From: Mycolicibacter sp. MU0102 | Lineage (GTDB): Bacteria; Actinomycetota; Actinomycetes; Mycobacteriales; Mycobacteriaceae | Assembly: GCF_963378105.1 (NCBI RefSeq) | Contig: NZ_OY726398.1 | Location: forward strand, 1,984,001 to 2,048,000 | Direction of reading: 5' to 3' | Length of the DNA stretch: 64,000 nucleotides | Part shown: one piece after another, positions 54,017 to 62,918 of the stretch | Layout of the letters: every line of letters starts with the position of its first letter | Numbering within the stretch: position 1 is the first letter of the stretch | Notes under the pieces: model-generated | Databases searched by the model: none | The model's input: only the letters and a program-made list of their open reading frames with translations | What the model was told of the DNA's origin: nothing | Translations under genes and position numbers: made by a program

Positions 54017-55191
54017 CAACCCTGCAGGACCGGTGGTCCGCGGTGATGATGAACAACTACGGCACCCCGCCGCTGGCACTGGTCAGCGGCGAGGGCGCAG
54101 TGGTGACCGACGAGGCCGGAAAGAGCTACGTCGATCTGCTCGGCGGCATCGCGGTCAACGTGCTCGGCCATCGCCACCCGGCGGTGATCGAGGCCGTCAC
54201 CACCCAGCTGAACACGTTGGGCCACACCTCCAACCTGTACGCGACCGAGCCGGGCATCGCGCTGGCCGAGGGCCTGGTCGACCATCTCGGCGCGCCGGCG
54301 CGGGTGTTCTTCTGCAACTCCGGGACCGAGGCCAACGAAGTGGCCTTCAAGATGACCCGGCTCACCGGCAAGACGAAGATCGTTGCCGCCCAAGGCGCCT
54401 TCCACGGCCGGACCATGGGATCGCTGGCGCTGACCGGACAGCCCGACAAGCAGGCGCCGTTCGAGCCGCTGCCCGGCGACATCACCCACGTGCCCTACGG
54501 CGACACCAAGGCGCTGGCTGCGGCGGTCGATTCGACCACCGCCGCGGTGTTCTTGGAGCCGATCATGGGGGAGGGCGGCGTCGTCACCCCGCCCGCCGGA
54601 TACCTGGCCGAGGCCCGCGGCATCACCGCCGCCCACGGCGCCCTGCTGGTGCTCGATGAAGTCCAGACCGGGATCGGGCGCACCGGCGCCTTCTACGCCC
54701 ACCAGCACGACGGCATCACCCCCGACATCATCACGTTGGCCAAGGGCCTGGGCGGCGGGCTGCCGATCGGCGCCTGCCTGGCGGTCGGCGCGGCCGGTGA
54801 CCTGTTGACCCCGGGCTTGCACGGCAGTACCTTCGGCGGCAACCCGGTGTGCACCGCGGCCGCGCTGGCGGTGCTGAAGGCGCTGGCCGACGGCGACCTG
54901 ATCGCCCGGGCCGCCACGCTCGGCAAGACGCTGAGCCACGGCATCGAGGAACTGGGCCATCCGCTGGTCGACCACGTCCGGGGCAAGGGCCTGCTGCAGG
55001 GGGTGGTGCTCACCGAGCCGAAGGCCAAGGCCGTCGAACTGGCCGCCCGCGAGGCCGGCTTCCTGGTCAACGCCGCCGCGGCGGGCGTAGTCCGGTTGGC
55101 GCCGCCGCTGATCGTCTCCGAGGAACAGATCGGCAGCTTCATCACCGCCCTGCCGGGCATCCTCGACACCGCCCAGGAGGCTGCGTCATGA
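54013..55191 (+). CDS. argD: Acetylornithine aminotransferase
   Basis: A 392-residue PLP class III aminotransferase. It shows the cofactor-phosphate segment NSGTEANEVAFKM, the LVLDEVQTGIGRTG Asp and the Schiff-base Lys in ITLAKGLGGGLPIGA. It converts N-acetylglutamate semialdehyde to N-acetylornithine. The ATG at 54013 overlaps the argB stop by 4 bp, and the stop overlaps argF by 4 bp. Confidence 0.97.
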   Translation: MTTLQDRWSAVMMNNYGTPPLALVSGEGAVVTDEAGKSYVDLLGGIAVNVLGHRHPAVIEAVTTQLNTLGHTSNLYATEPGIALAEGLVDHLGAPARVFFCNSGTEANEVAFKMTRLTGKTKIVAAQGAFHGRTMGSLALTGQPDKQAPFEPLPGDITHVPYGDTKALAAAVDSTTAAVFLEPIMGEGGVVTPPAGYLAEARGITAAHGALLVLDEVQTGIGRTGAFYAHQHDGITPDIITLAKGLGGGLPIGACLAVGAAGDLLTPGLHGSTFGGNPVCTAAALAVLKALADGDLIARAATLGKTLSHGIEELGHPLVDHVRGKGLLQGVVLTEPKAKAVELAAREAGFLVNAAAAGVVRLAPPLIVSEEQIGSFITALPGILDTAQEAAS

Positions 55192-56114
55192 TCCGCCACT
55201 TCCTGCGCGACGACGACGTCACCCCGGCCGAGCAGGCCGAAATCCTTTCGCTGGCAGCCGAACTCAAGGCCGAGCCGTTCAGTCGCCGGCCGCTGGAAGG
55301 CCCGCGCGGGGTCGCGGTGATCTTCGACAAGAACTCCACCCGCACCCGGTTCTCCTTCGAGATCGGCATCGCCCAGCTCGGCGGGCACGCCGTCGTCGTC
55401 GACGGCCGATCCACCCAGCTGGGCCGCGACGAAACCCTCGAAGACACCGGGCAGGTGCTGTCACGCTACGTCGACGCCATTGTGTGGCGCACGTTCGCCC
55501 AGGACCGGCTGACCGCGATGGCCTCGACGGCAGGCGTGCCGATCGTCAACGCGCTCTCCGATGAGTTCCACCCCTGTCAGGTGCTGGCCGACCTGCAGAC
55601 CATCGCCGAACGCAAGGGCACGCTCAAGGGGCTCAAGCTCACCTATCTCGGTGACGGCGCCAACAACATGGCGCACTCGCTGATGCTCGGCGGGGTGACC
55701 GCCGGGGTGCACGTCACCGTCGCCGCCCCCGAAGGCTTCACGCCCGACCCCGCCGTGGTCGCCGCCGCGCAGGCGCGCGCCGCCGACACCGGTGCCTCGG
55801 TCACGCTGACCGCCGATGCGGCCAAAGCCGCCGCCGGCGCCGACGTGCTGGTCACCGACACCTGGACCTCGATGGGCCAGGAGGACGACGGCCTGGACCG
55901 GGTGGCGCCGTTTCGGCCGTTTCAGATCAACGACGAACTGGTTGGCCTGGCCGACCCGGAAGTCACGGTGCTGCACTGTCTTCCGGCGCACCGCGGTGAC
56001 GAGATCACCGACTCGGTGATCGACGGGCCGCGCAGCGCGGTGTGGGACGAAGCCGAGAACCGCTTGCACGCGCAGAAGGCGCTGTTGGTGTGGTTGCTGG
56101 AACGGTCGCGATGA
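55188..56114 (+). CDS. argF: Ornithine carbamoyltransferase
   Basis: A 308-residue carbamoyltransferase forming citrulline. Carbamoyl-phosphate binding is by NSTRTRFSFE (about residue 50) and DEFHPCQVLADLQT. Ornithine binding is by TWTSMGQE and the HCLPAHRG loop near the C-terminus. The ATG at 55188 (MIRHFLRDDDV) aligns with the family. It overlaps argD and argR by 4 bp each. Confidence 0.98.
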   Translation: MIRHFLRDDDVTPAEQAEILSLAAELKAEPFSRRPLEGPRGVAVIFDKNSTRTRFSFEIGIAQLGGHAVVVDGRSTQLGRDETLEDTGQVLSRYVDAIVWRTFAQDRLTAMASTAGVPIVNALSDEFHPCQVLADLQTIAERKGTLKGLKLTYLGDGANNMAHSLMLGGVTAGVHVTVAAPEGFTPDPAVVAAAQARAADTGASVTLTADAAKAAAGADVLVTDTWTSMGQEDDGLDRVAPFRPFQINDELVGLADPEVTVLHCLPAHRGDEITDSVIDGPRSAVWDEAENRLHAQKALLVWLLERSR

Positions 56115-56599
56115 GCCGCGCCGACAGCACCATCACACGAGTGGGCCGCCAGGCCCGCATCGTCGAGGTGCTGTCCTCTGCTGCGGTACGCAGCCAGACC
56201 GAGCTGGCCACCATCCTGGCCGCCGACGGCATCGAGGTCACCCAGGCCACCTTGTCGCGCGACCTCGAAGAGCTGGGCGCGGTGAAGCTGCGCGGTGTCG
56301 ACGGGGGAGCCGGGGTGTACGTGGTGCCCGAGGACGGCAGCCCGGTGCGCGCCGTCTCCGGCGGCACCGACCGGCTGTGCCGGCTGCTGAGCGAGCTGCT
56401 GGTGTCCACCGACGCCACCGGAAATCTCGCCGTGCTGCGCACCCCGCCCGGAGCGGCGGACTACCTGGCCAGCGCCATAGATCGGGCCGCGCTACCGTAC
56501 GTCGTCGGCACCATCGCCGGGGATGACACCATCTTCGTGGCGGCCCGCGAGCCGATGACCGGCGCCGAACTCGCCGCCACCCTCAACGACCTGCAATAA
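56111..56599 (+). CDS. argR: Arginine repressor
   Basis: A 162-residue regulator. The N-terminal winged helix (SQTELATILAADGIEVTQATLSRDLEELGAVK, about 28-59) binds DNA. The C-terminal domain (LAVLRTPPGAADYLASAIDRA...VGTIAGDDTIFVAAR) forms hexamers and binds arginine through the GDD loop. It starts 4 bp inside argF and is followed by a 40-bp gap to argG. It is the likely ligand of the palindrome at 50865-50878. Confidence 0.97.
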   Translation: MSRADSTITRVGRQARIVEVLSSAAVRSQTELATILAADGIEVTQATLSRDLEELGAVKLRGVDGGAGVYVVPEDGSPVRAVSGGTDRLCRLLSELLVSTDATGNLAVLRTPPGAADYLASAIDRAALPYVVGTIAGDDTIFVAAREPMTGAELAATLNDLQ

Positions 56600-56639
56600 A
56601 ACCCACAAGCACACAGCAACACAAAGCAAGGAGAACTCG

Positions 56640-57836
56640 ATGTCCGAACGCGTCATCCTGGCGTATTCCGGCGGCCTGGACACGTCGGTGGCGATCAGCT
56701 GGATCGGCAAGGAGACCGGCCGCGAAGTGGTCGCCGTCGCCATCGACCTCGGCCAGGGCGGCGAGGACATGGAAGTGGTGCGCCAGCGGGCCCTGGACTG
56801 CGGTGCGGTGGAAGCCGTTGTGGTCGACGCCCGCAACGAGTTCGCCGACGACTACTGCCTGCCGACCATCAAGGCCAACGCGCTCTACATGGACCGCTAC
56901 CCGCTGGTCTCGGCCATCAGCCGGCCGCTGATCGTCAAGCACCTGGTGGACGCCGCGCGTAGCCACGGCGGCACCATCGTCGCGCACGGCTGCACCGGCA
57001 AGGGCAACGACCAGGTCCGCTTCGAGGTCGGCTTCGCCTCGCTGGCGCCCGAACTGAACGTCATCGCCCCGGTCCGCGACTACGCCTGGACCCGGGAGAA
57101 GGCCATCGCGTTCGCCGAGGAGAACGCCATCCCGATCAACGTCACCAAGCGTTCGCCGTTCTCGGTCGACCAGAACGTGTGGGGCCGTGCGGTGGAGACC
57201 GGGTTCCTCGAAGACCTGTGGAACGCCCCGACCAAGGACGTCTACGACTACACCGAGGACCCGACGGTCCACTTCAACGCCCCCGACGAGCTGATCATCA
57301 GCTTCGACAAGGGCCGCCCGGTGGCCATCGACGGTCGACCGCTCAGCGTGCTGGAGATCATCCAGGAGCTCAACGCCCGGGCCGGCGCGCAGGGCGTGGG
57401 ACGGCTCGACGTGGTCGAGGACCGGCTGGTGGGCATCAAGAGCCGCGAGATCTACGAGGCGCCCGGCGCGATGGTGCTCATCACCGCGCACACCGAGCTC
57501 GAGCACGTCACCCTGGAGCGTGAACTGGGTCGCTACAAGCGTGGTGTGGACCGCAAGTGGGGCGAGCTCACCTACGACGGCCTGTGGTTCAGCCCGCTCA
57601 AGCGGTCGCTGGAGGTGTTCGTCGAGGACACCCAGCAGCACGTCTCCGGCGACATCCGCCTGGTGCTGCACGGCGGCAGCATCATCGTCAACGGCCGGCG
57701 CAGCGCGGAGTCGCTCTACGACTTCAACCTGGCCACCTACGACGAGGGCGACACCTTCGACCAGACCGCGGCGCGTGGCTTCGTCCAGATCCACGGGCTG
57801 AGCTCGAAGATCTCCGCCCGCCGGGATCTGGGGTGA
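56640..57836 (+). CDS. argG: Argininosuccinate synthase
   Basis: A 398-residue enzyme joining citrulline and aspartate with ATP. The pyrophosphatase-type P-loop is AYSGGLDTSVAISW at the N-terminus. HGCTGKGNDQVRFE and SPFSVDQNVWGRAVETG are further family landmarks. AAGGAG precedes the ATG at a good distance. This is the only gene of the arg cluster not overlapping its upstream neighbour; the 40 bases before it may hold a processing site or secondary promoter. The stop overlaps argH (GTGA). Confidence 0.98.
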   Translation: MSERVILAYSGGLDTSVAISWIGKETGREVVAVAIDLGQGGEDMEVVRQRALDCGAVEAVVVDARNEFADDYCLPTIKANALYMDRYPLVSAISRPLIVKHLVDAARSHGGTIVAHGCTGKGNDQVRFEVGFASLAPELNVIAPVRDYAWTREKAIAFAEENAIPINVTKRSPFSVDQNVWGRAVETGFLEDLWNAPTKDVYDYTEDPTVHFNAPDELIISFDKGRPVAIDGRPLSVLEIIQELNARAGAQGVGRLDVVEDRLVGIKSREIYEAPGAMVLITAHTELEHVTLERELGRYKRGVDRKWGELTYDGLWFSPLKRSLEVFVEDTQQHVSGDIRLVLHGGSIIVNGRRSAESLYDFNLATYDEGDTFDQTAARGFVQIHGLSSKISARRDLG

Positions 57837-59257
57837 GCACCAACGAGGGATCACTGTGGGGCGGACGGTTCGCCGAAGGACCGTCCGACGCGCTGGCGGC
57901 GCTGAGCAAATCCACCCACTTCGACTGGGTGCTGGCGCCCTACGACGTGGCCGCGTCCAAGGCACACGCGAAGGTGCTCTACGGCGCCGGGCTGCTCACC
58001 ACTGAGCAGCGTGACGGCCTGCTGGCCGGCCTGGACAGCCTCGGCGAAGACGTCGCCGACGGCAGCTTCGGGCCGCTGGTCACCGACGAGGACGTGCACG
58101 GCGCGCTGGAACGCGGCCTGATCGACCGGGTGGGTGCGGACCTGGGCGGCCGGCTACGGGCCGGGCGATCACGAAATGACCAGGTGGCCACGCTGTTTCG
58201 GATGTGGCTGCGCGATGCGGTGCGCCGGGTGGCTGCCGGGGTGCTCGACGTGGTCGAGGCGCTGGCCCACCAGGCCGGCGCGCACCCGAGTGCCATCATG
58301 CCGGGCAAGACGCACCTGCAGTCCGCGCAGCCGGTGCTGCTGGCTCACCACCTGTTGGCCCATGCTCACCCGCTGCTGCGCGACGTGGACCGGATCGTCG
58401 ACTTCGACGCCCGCGCCGCGATCTCGCCCTACGGGTCGGGTGCGCTGGCCGGCTCGTCGCTGGGCCTGAACCCGGACGCCATCGCCGCCGAACTCGGCTT
58501 CACCGCGGCCGCCGACAACTCGATCGACGCGACCGCCGCTCGCGACTTCGCCGCTGAGGCGGCATTCGTGTTCGCGATGATCGCCGTCGACCTGTCCCGG
58601 CTGGCCGAAGACATCATCTTGTGGAGTTCAACGGAATTCGGCTACGCCGTGCTGCACGACTCCTGGTCGACCGGCAGCTCGATCATGCCGCAGAAGAAGA
58701 ACCCCGACATCGCCGAGCTGGCCCGCGGTAAGTCCGGCCGGTTGATCGGCAACCTGACCGGCCTGCTGGCGACACTCAAAGCCCAGCCGCTGGCGTATAA
58801 CCGGGACCTGCAGGAGGACAAGGAGCCGGTGTTCGACTCGGCGGCGCAGCTCGAGCTGCTGTTGCCGGCGATGGCCGGGCTGGTCGGCACCTTGCGTTTC
58901 GACACCGAGCGGATGGCCGCACTGGCACCGGCCGGCTACACCCTGGCCACCGACATCGCCGAATGGCTGGTGCGCCAAGGTGTCCCGTTCCGCATCGCGC
59001 ACGAAGCAGCGGGTGCGGCGGTCAAGGTTGCCGAGCAGCGTGGCGTTGGCCTCGACGAGCTGACCGACGCCGAACTGGCCGCCATCAGCGGCGACCTCAC
59101 CCCGCAGGTGCGCGAGGTGCTGACCGTCGAGGGTTCGGTGGGCTCTCGTGACGCCCGGGGCGGTACCGCGCCGGCGCGGGTGGCCGAGCAGCTGGCAGCG
59201 ATCCGCGAAGCCGTCAGCCAGGCGCGTCGTCGAACCGCCGCGAATCCGCTGAACTAA
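57833..59257 (+). CDS. argH: Argininosuccinate lyase
   Basis: A 474-residue fumarase-superfamily lyase releasing arginine and fumarate. The signature GSSIMPQKKNPD (about residue 282) carries the mobile catalytic loop, and HLQSAQPVLLAHH holds the catalytic His. The GTG at 57833 overlaps the argG stop by 4 bp. It is the last gene of the arginine cluster. Its 3' end overlaps the convergent heme oxygenase gene by 4 bp. Confidence 0.98.
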   Translation: MSTNEGSLWGGRFAEGPSDALAALSKSTHFDWVLAPYDVAASKAHAKVLYGAGLLTTEQRDGLLAGLDSLGEDVADGSFGPLVTDEDVHGALERGLIDRVGADLGGRLRAGRSRNDQVATLFRMWLRDAVRRVAAGVLDVVEALAHQAGAHPSAIMPGKTHLQSAQPVLLAHHLLAHAHPLLRDVDRIVDFDARAAISPYGSGALAGSSLGLNPDAIAAELGFTAAADNSIDATAARDFAAEAAFVFAMIAVDLSRLAEDIILWSSTEFGYAVLHDSWSTGSSIMPQKKNPDIAELARGKSGRLIGNLTGLLATLKAQPLAYNRDLQEDKEPVFDSAAQLELLLPAMAGLVGTLRFDTERMAALAPAGYTLATDIAEWLVRQGVPFRIAHEAAGAAVKVAEQRGVGLDELTDAELAAISGDLTPQVREVLTVEGSVGSRDARGGTAPARVAEQLAAIREAVSQARRRTAANPLN

Positions 59258-59922
59258 TCCGCGGATTCGCGGTAGTAGGACGCCAGGTTCTCGGCCAGTT
59301 CGTCGAACAGGTCCTGGTTGAGTCCGAATGCGTGCCTGACCTCATCGACCACGCCAGCGATTTCGTCGGGCTCCAGACCGAGCTCGTCGAGGCGGGCACG
59401 GTAGGCGTCCTTGTACGGCTTCGCCCGCACCGGGAACTCATAGAACGACAGGCCGGCTCCGCCGAGCTCGAACGTGCGGTCCAGCACCCGTCCGATCGCC
59501 TGCCCGCCGGAGAGGTCCCCGAGGTAGCGCGTGTAGTGGTGGGCCAGCAACTCGCTGGTCGAGGCGCCGGCGATCCGGTCGCAGTACGCCTGGGCGGCGG
59601 GCGAATCGACCTCCACAACGGCTCCGCCGGACCAGAACTCCAGGTCGGCCTCGATCGCGGCGAGCCGTTCCAGTGCGGGGTCGTACACCGATGCGACGAG
59701 GGCGTCGTCGCGGTTCGCCCGCACCGCGGCCTCCAGTGCGGCGTAGACCATCCGCAACCGCAACAGGTAGTCGACGTAGCCCTGCTCGTTGACCTTGCCG
59801 CCCATCAGCTCTGACACAAACGGCGAGGCCTCGGCGGCGTCGTGCGCCGCTTGCGATCCCTCCCGCATGGCGGTGGACAACGATCGGACGGCATCGGGGT
59901 CAACCGGGGCCTGCAGCGGCAT
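59254..59922 (-). CDS. Heme oxygenase, canonical HmuO type
   Basis: A 222-residue all-helical heme oxygenase. The proximal heme ligand is probably His27 (GSQAAHDAAEASPF), and the distal helix is HHYTRYLGDLSGGQAIGRVL with the flexible Gly segment that lets O2 bind. It would cleave heme to biliverdin, CO and Fe(II). Mycobacteria are better known for the unrelated IsdG-type enzyme MhuD, so a canonical enzyme here is notable. The ATG at 59922 lies 23 bases inside the end of the PPE gene. It is last in an operon behind an iron box. Confidence 0.93.
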   Translation of the reverse strand: MPLQAPVDPDAVRSLSTAMREGSQAAHDAAEASPFVSELMGGKVNEQGYVDYLLRLRMVYAALEAAVRANRDDALVASVYDPALERLAAIEADLEFWSGGAVVEVDSPAAQAYCDRIAGASTSELLAHHYTRYLGDLSGGQAIGRVLDRTFELGGAGLSFYEFPVRAKPYKDAYRARLDELGLEPDEIAGVVDEVRHAFGLNQDLFDELAENLASYYRESAD

Positions 59923-61354
59923 GCTGTGATCCGTTCCCTTCTTCGCGGGTGCTTTCGGTGGTCCAGCTTCCCGGCATCATCGGGCTGGTGGCCCCGTTGC
60001 CGAATACATCGTCCGCCAGCGTAGTGAGTCCGGCCGGGTCCGCCAGCCCAGACTTCGCCGCAGTGCCGGTCGATCCGATCCCGGCGCTGCCCGAGGCACT
60101 GGCCATGGTGAGGAATTCGTAGCGATAGCCACGGGCTTTGGCCGCAGCGGTGCGGCGCCTGCGCACCGCGGCCTTCTTACCGGTCACCGCCACGGCGGCG
60201 GCGTCGGCTTCGGCGCCTGCATTGTGGGAGGCCCGTGAGGCGGCCGCGGCCGGCTGCCCCATGGTGGGACCGAAGCCGACGCCGGGGCCGCCGCCGGAAA
60301 CCGCGTAGTAGAGCGCCATCGGGGTGCTGGCGGCCGCCGGAGTCGGGGCCGATGGCGCCGGCGCGGTGGTGACACTCGGCGACGGTGCCGCCGGCGCGGG
60401 CACTGCGGCCGGCGGGGGAGTCGGCACCACGACCGCCGTCGGGAGATCCTGGGCAGGCGCGCTGATGACGGCCGGGGCGCCGGTGGCGGGCACCTCGGCC
60501 ATCGCGGCGAGCCCGGACAATCCCAACGCGATCGGGATGGCCGCCGATGCCGCCGGGCCCATGATCGCCGCGTAGATCGGCGTTCCCAGCACGCCGAAGG
60601 TTGCTGCGTAAGCGAAGAGGTAGAACAGCGGCAGCCAGGTGGTTGCCGCGGCCGCTGGGTCGGTCGCAAAGTCGACGACGACCTGGTACAGGGTGCCGAG
60701 TGGATCCGACAGCACCCGCTTGAGCATGCGATACATGCTGCTGAAATGTTCGGAGCCGGAAAGCCATTCCTCGATGGGGTCGGTGAAGGCGGCGGACCCC
60801 GCCTCACCGACGCCCGGTTCGAGGACAGACGGCGCCGGCGCCGTCTGCGGTGTTGATGCCACTGCCGCGGCCGAGACAGTCTGGTACACGCTCATGGTGG
60901 TGGCGGCCTGCAGCCACATGCGGATGTAGTCCGCCTCGGTGGCCGCGATCGGGATGGCGTTGATACCGAAGAAATTCGTCGCCACCAACACACCCAGCGT
61001 CGCTCGGTTGGCGGCCAGTTCGGCGACGGTCGGCATGGCCGCCAGCGCCGCGGTGTAGGAGCCGGCCGCTGTGTGGAGCTGGGCGGCCGCGCTGGCGCTG
61101 TTCGCGCCGGCCTGCATCAGCCAGGTCAGGTAGGGCGAATGCGCGGCAAAGTAGCGCGCCGCGGTTTGGCCCTCCCACGATCCGGCCTGCACGGCACCCA
61201 GGATTGTGGTGAGTTCGGCTGCAGCCGTGGTGTATTGGCTGCTCAGTTCGGTCCAGGCGTCGGCAGCTGCCAGTAGGGTTCCGGCCCCCGCCCCGCTGCT
61301 GAGCAGGGTGGAGTGGACCTCAGGGGGTAACGCCATCCAGATGGGTGCGGTCAT
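59900..61354 (-). CDS. PPE-family protein, PPE-PPW subgroup
   Basis: A 484-residue protein. The N-terminal PPE domain (about 1-170) has MALPPEVHSTLL with Pro-Pro-Glu at 10-12, the GSWEGQTAARY turn and NFFGINAIPIAATEADYIRMWLQAA. A central domain with hydrophobic helices (about 230-290) and a Pro/Ala-rich linker follow. The C-terminal module runs from a basic RRRRTAAAKARGYRYEFL to PMMPGSW, the pattern of the PPE-PPW group. No PE partner is encoded nearby. It lies ten bases after the flavin-reductase gene and overlaps the heme oxygenase start. A role in heme or siderophore passage across the outer membrane is inferred from context and from reported PPE36/PPE37/PPE62 roles. Confidence 0.93.
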   Translation of the reverse strand: MTAPIWMALPPEVHSTLLSSGAGAGTLLAAADAWTELSSQYTTAAAELTTILGAVQAGSWEGQTAARYFAAHSPYLTWLMQAGANSASAAAQLHTAAGSYTAALAAMPTVAELAANRATLGVLVATNFFGINAIPIAATEADYIRMWLQAATTMSVYQTVSAAAVASTPQTAPAPSVLEPGVGEAGSAAFTDPIEEWLSGSEHFSSMYRMLKRVLSDPLGTLYQVVVDFATDPAAAATTWLPLFYLFAYAATFGVLGTPIYAAIMGPAASAAIPIALGLSGLAAMAEVPATGAPAVISAPAQDLPTAVVVPTPPPAAVPAPAAPSPSVTTAPAPSAPTPAAASTPMALYYAVSGGGPGVGFGPTMGQPAAAASRASHNAGAEADAAAVAVTGKKAAVRRRRTAAAKARGYRYEFLTMASASGSAGIGSTGTAAKSGLADPAGLTTLADDVFGNGATSPMMPGSWTTESTREEGNGSQHAAAGPG

Positions 61355-61364
61355 GGTCGTGGGC

Positions 61365-62132
61365 TCATTCCATGCCGGTGCGGCCGGGAGTCCAGAACGG
61401 TTTGGTGCGAATGCGACGTCGATCCCAGCCGCGTTCGGCGATCAGGATTTTCCGCAGCGTTTGAATGGTGCGCGCCTCACCGGCGAGGTAAGCGATACCG
61501 GGCTGGTCGGGAAGGTCGAGGTTGCGCAGGGCGTCGGCGAGGACGGGGGAGTTCGCGGCGGAGGCGTCACCGCGCTCGACGTGGGTCACGGGCCGTCTGA
61601 GCGGAAGGTGATCTGCTTCGGTCGCCGCCTCGACGACGCCGTAGACCTCCGCGTCGGGCCGCAGCGACCGCAGCATTGCGGCGAACGCGACCGACGCCGT
61701 CTCATCCCCGGCGAACACGTGGTAGGCAGCGTCGTGGCGGACGACGAAGTTGCCCTGCGGCCGGGTGAAATCGACCTGCTCGCCGAGCGACACGTCCGCC
61801 GCCCACCGCCGGGCAGGGGTTGCGGCGTCTGGAGCGAAGCCGTGTTGGCACATCACGATGTCGAGCGTTCCGGCGTCGGGATCCGCGTCGTAGATGGAAT
61901 AGGTGCGCAAGGCGTCGTGCGGGTGCAGCCGCAGGACGGAATCGAGTAGGCCGGCGACCTGCAGACGGACGTGCTGGCCCGGCGTCCAGGTCAGGCCCCG
62001 CAGGCGTGGACCGGTGAAACGGATGCGGCGCATCGTCGGCGTCAGCTGTTCGATCTCCCCGACGGCCGCGGACAGAAACAGCGCGTCGCGCAGGGTGCTG
62101 ACGAGGGGAAACGAATCGAGGAGCGGTGCCAC
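61365..62132 (-). CDS. Siderophore-interacting-type FAD reductase (SIP/ViuB family)
   Basis: A 255-residue flavoprotein. The FAD-binding barrel (MRRIRFTGPRLRGLTWTPGQHVRLQV, LRTYSIYDAD) is followed by an NAD(P)H-binding fold (HVFAGDETASVAFAAMLRSL) and the C-terminal YLAGEARTIQTLRKILIAERGWDRRRIRTKPFW, the SIP-family ending. It would reduce Fe(III) released from a ferric siderophore, or support heme oxygenase with electrons. GTG start at 62132 with TGGAGG upstream. First gene after the IdeR box. Confidence 0.92.
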   Translation of the reverse strand: MAPLLDSFPLVSTLRDALFLSAAVGEIEQLTPTMRRIRFTGPRLRGLTWTPGQHVRLQVAGLLDSVLRLHPHDALRTYSIYDADPDAGTLDIVMCQHGFAPDAATPARRWAADVSLGEQVDFTRPQGNFVVRHDAAYHVFAGDETASVAFAAMLRSLRPDAEVYGVVEAATEADHLPLRRPVTHVERGDASAANSPVLADALRNLDLPDQPGIAYLAGEARTIQTLRKILIAERGWDRRRIRTKPFWTPGRTGME

Positions 62133-62158
62133 CGGGGCCTCCAGGGAGTCGAATTAAA

Positions 62159-62177
62159 TTAGGTATGCCTTACCTAA
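62159..62177 (-). promoter_or_regulatory. IdeR/DtxR iron box
   Basis: TTAGGTATGCCTTACCTAA is a 19-bp near-palindrome with perfect TTAGGT/ACCTAA ends, closely fitting the mycobacterial IdeR consensus (TTAGGTTAGGCTAACCTAA). It overlaps a minus-strand TAATTT (62161-62156) that can serve as -10. It ends 27 bases before the reductase start and is 82 bases from the divergent peptidase gene, which it might also control. Confidence 0.88.
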
Positions 62178-62258
62178 GCGGCGACAGTAGCAGATCCGGC
62201 GCTGCGCTAGCGTGAATGGATCAACGGCAGCCGAAAGATCTCGACCGCGTGGCGCCTG

Positions 62259-62915
62259 ATGGCGGCGATCGCGCTCTGCGGGCTGCTGCCACAGTGCACC
62301 GGAGGCGCACCTCCGCCACCCACATCGACGCCGGCAGCATCATCGCCCCGAAACGCACCCGAGCCCGCCGCCGTCTCGCCCGTCACGGCCGCCGAACTCG
62401 GCCCGACTTGGCACCGCGACTGCCCGGTCACCCCGGCGCAGCTGCGACGGGTCTCGCTGACCTACCTCGGATTCGACGATCGGCCGCACCGCGGCGAGTT
62501 GATCGTGAACCAGGAGCTGGTTGCGCAGGTCATCGCCGTATTCGACCACCTCTACCGCCTGGAGTTCCCGATCGAGCGGATGCAATCGGTGGCGCACTAC
62601 CGGGGTGGTGACGACGAGCTGTCAATGGAGGACAACAACACCTCGGCGTTCAATTGCCGGCGCATCCCAGGCTCCGGCAACTGGGCGCTACACGCCTATG
62701 GCCGTGCCATCGACGTCAACCCGCTGCTGAATCCGTTGGTCGATCACGGCAGATTCGAGCCGCGCAATGCCGGGGTCTACCTGGATCGCCGTCGGATCGA
62801 ACCGGGCCTACTGCACGCCGGTGACGCCGCGGTCCGCGCCTTCACCGACGCCGGGTGGCGTTGGGGCGGCAACTGGAAGTCGCCGGTGGACTACCAGCAT
62901 TTTGAGCGGCGCTGA
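62259..62915 (+). CDS. M15-family (VanY-like) peptidase, probably exported
   Basis: A 218-residue protein whose C-terminal half matches D-alanyl-D-alanine carboxypeptidase-like M15 enzymes. NWALHAYGRAIDVNPLLNP supplies zinc His and Asp, and DYQHFERR the second His. The N-terminus (MAAIALCGLLPQCTGG, then a Pro/Ser/Ala-rich linker) suggests export. The hydrophobic segment is short, and no in-frame ATG/GTG/TTG lies upstream before a stop at 62208, so the anchoring mode is uncertain. Substrate would be peptidoglycan stem peptide. It is divergent from the iron-boxed operon and convergent with the ABC-F gene, separated by three bases. Confidence 0.8.
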   Translation: MAAIALCGLLPQCTGGAPPPPTSTPAASSPRNAPEPAAVSPVTAAELGPTWHRDCPVTPAQLRRVSLTYLGFDDRPHRGELIVNQELVAQVIAVFDHLYRLEFPIERMQSVAHYRGGDDELSMEDNNTSAFNCRRIPGSGNWALHAYGRAIDVNPLLNPLVDHGRFEPRNAGVYLDRRRIEPGLLHAGDAAVRAFTDAGWRWGGNWKSPVDYQHFERR

Positions 62916-62918
62916 CGC

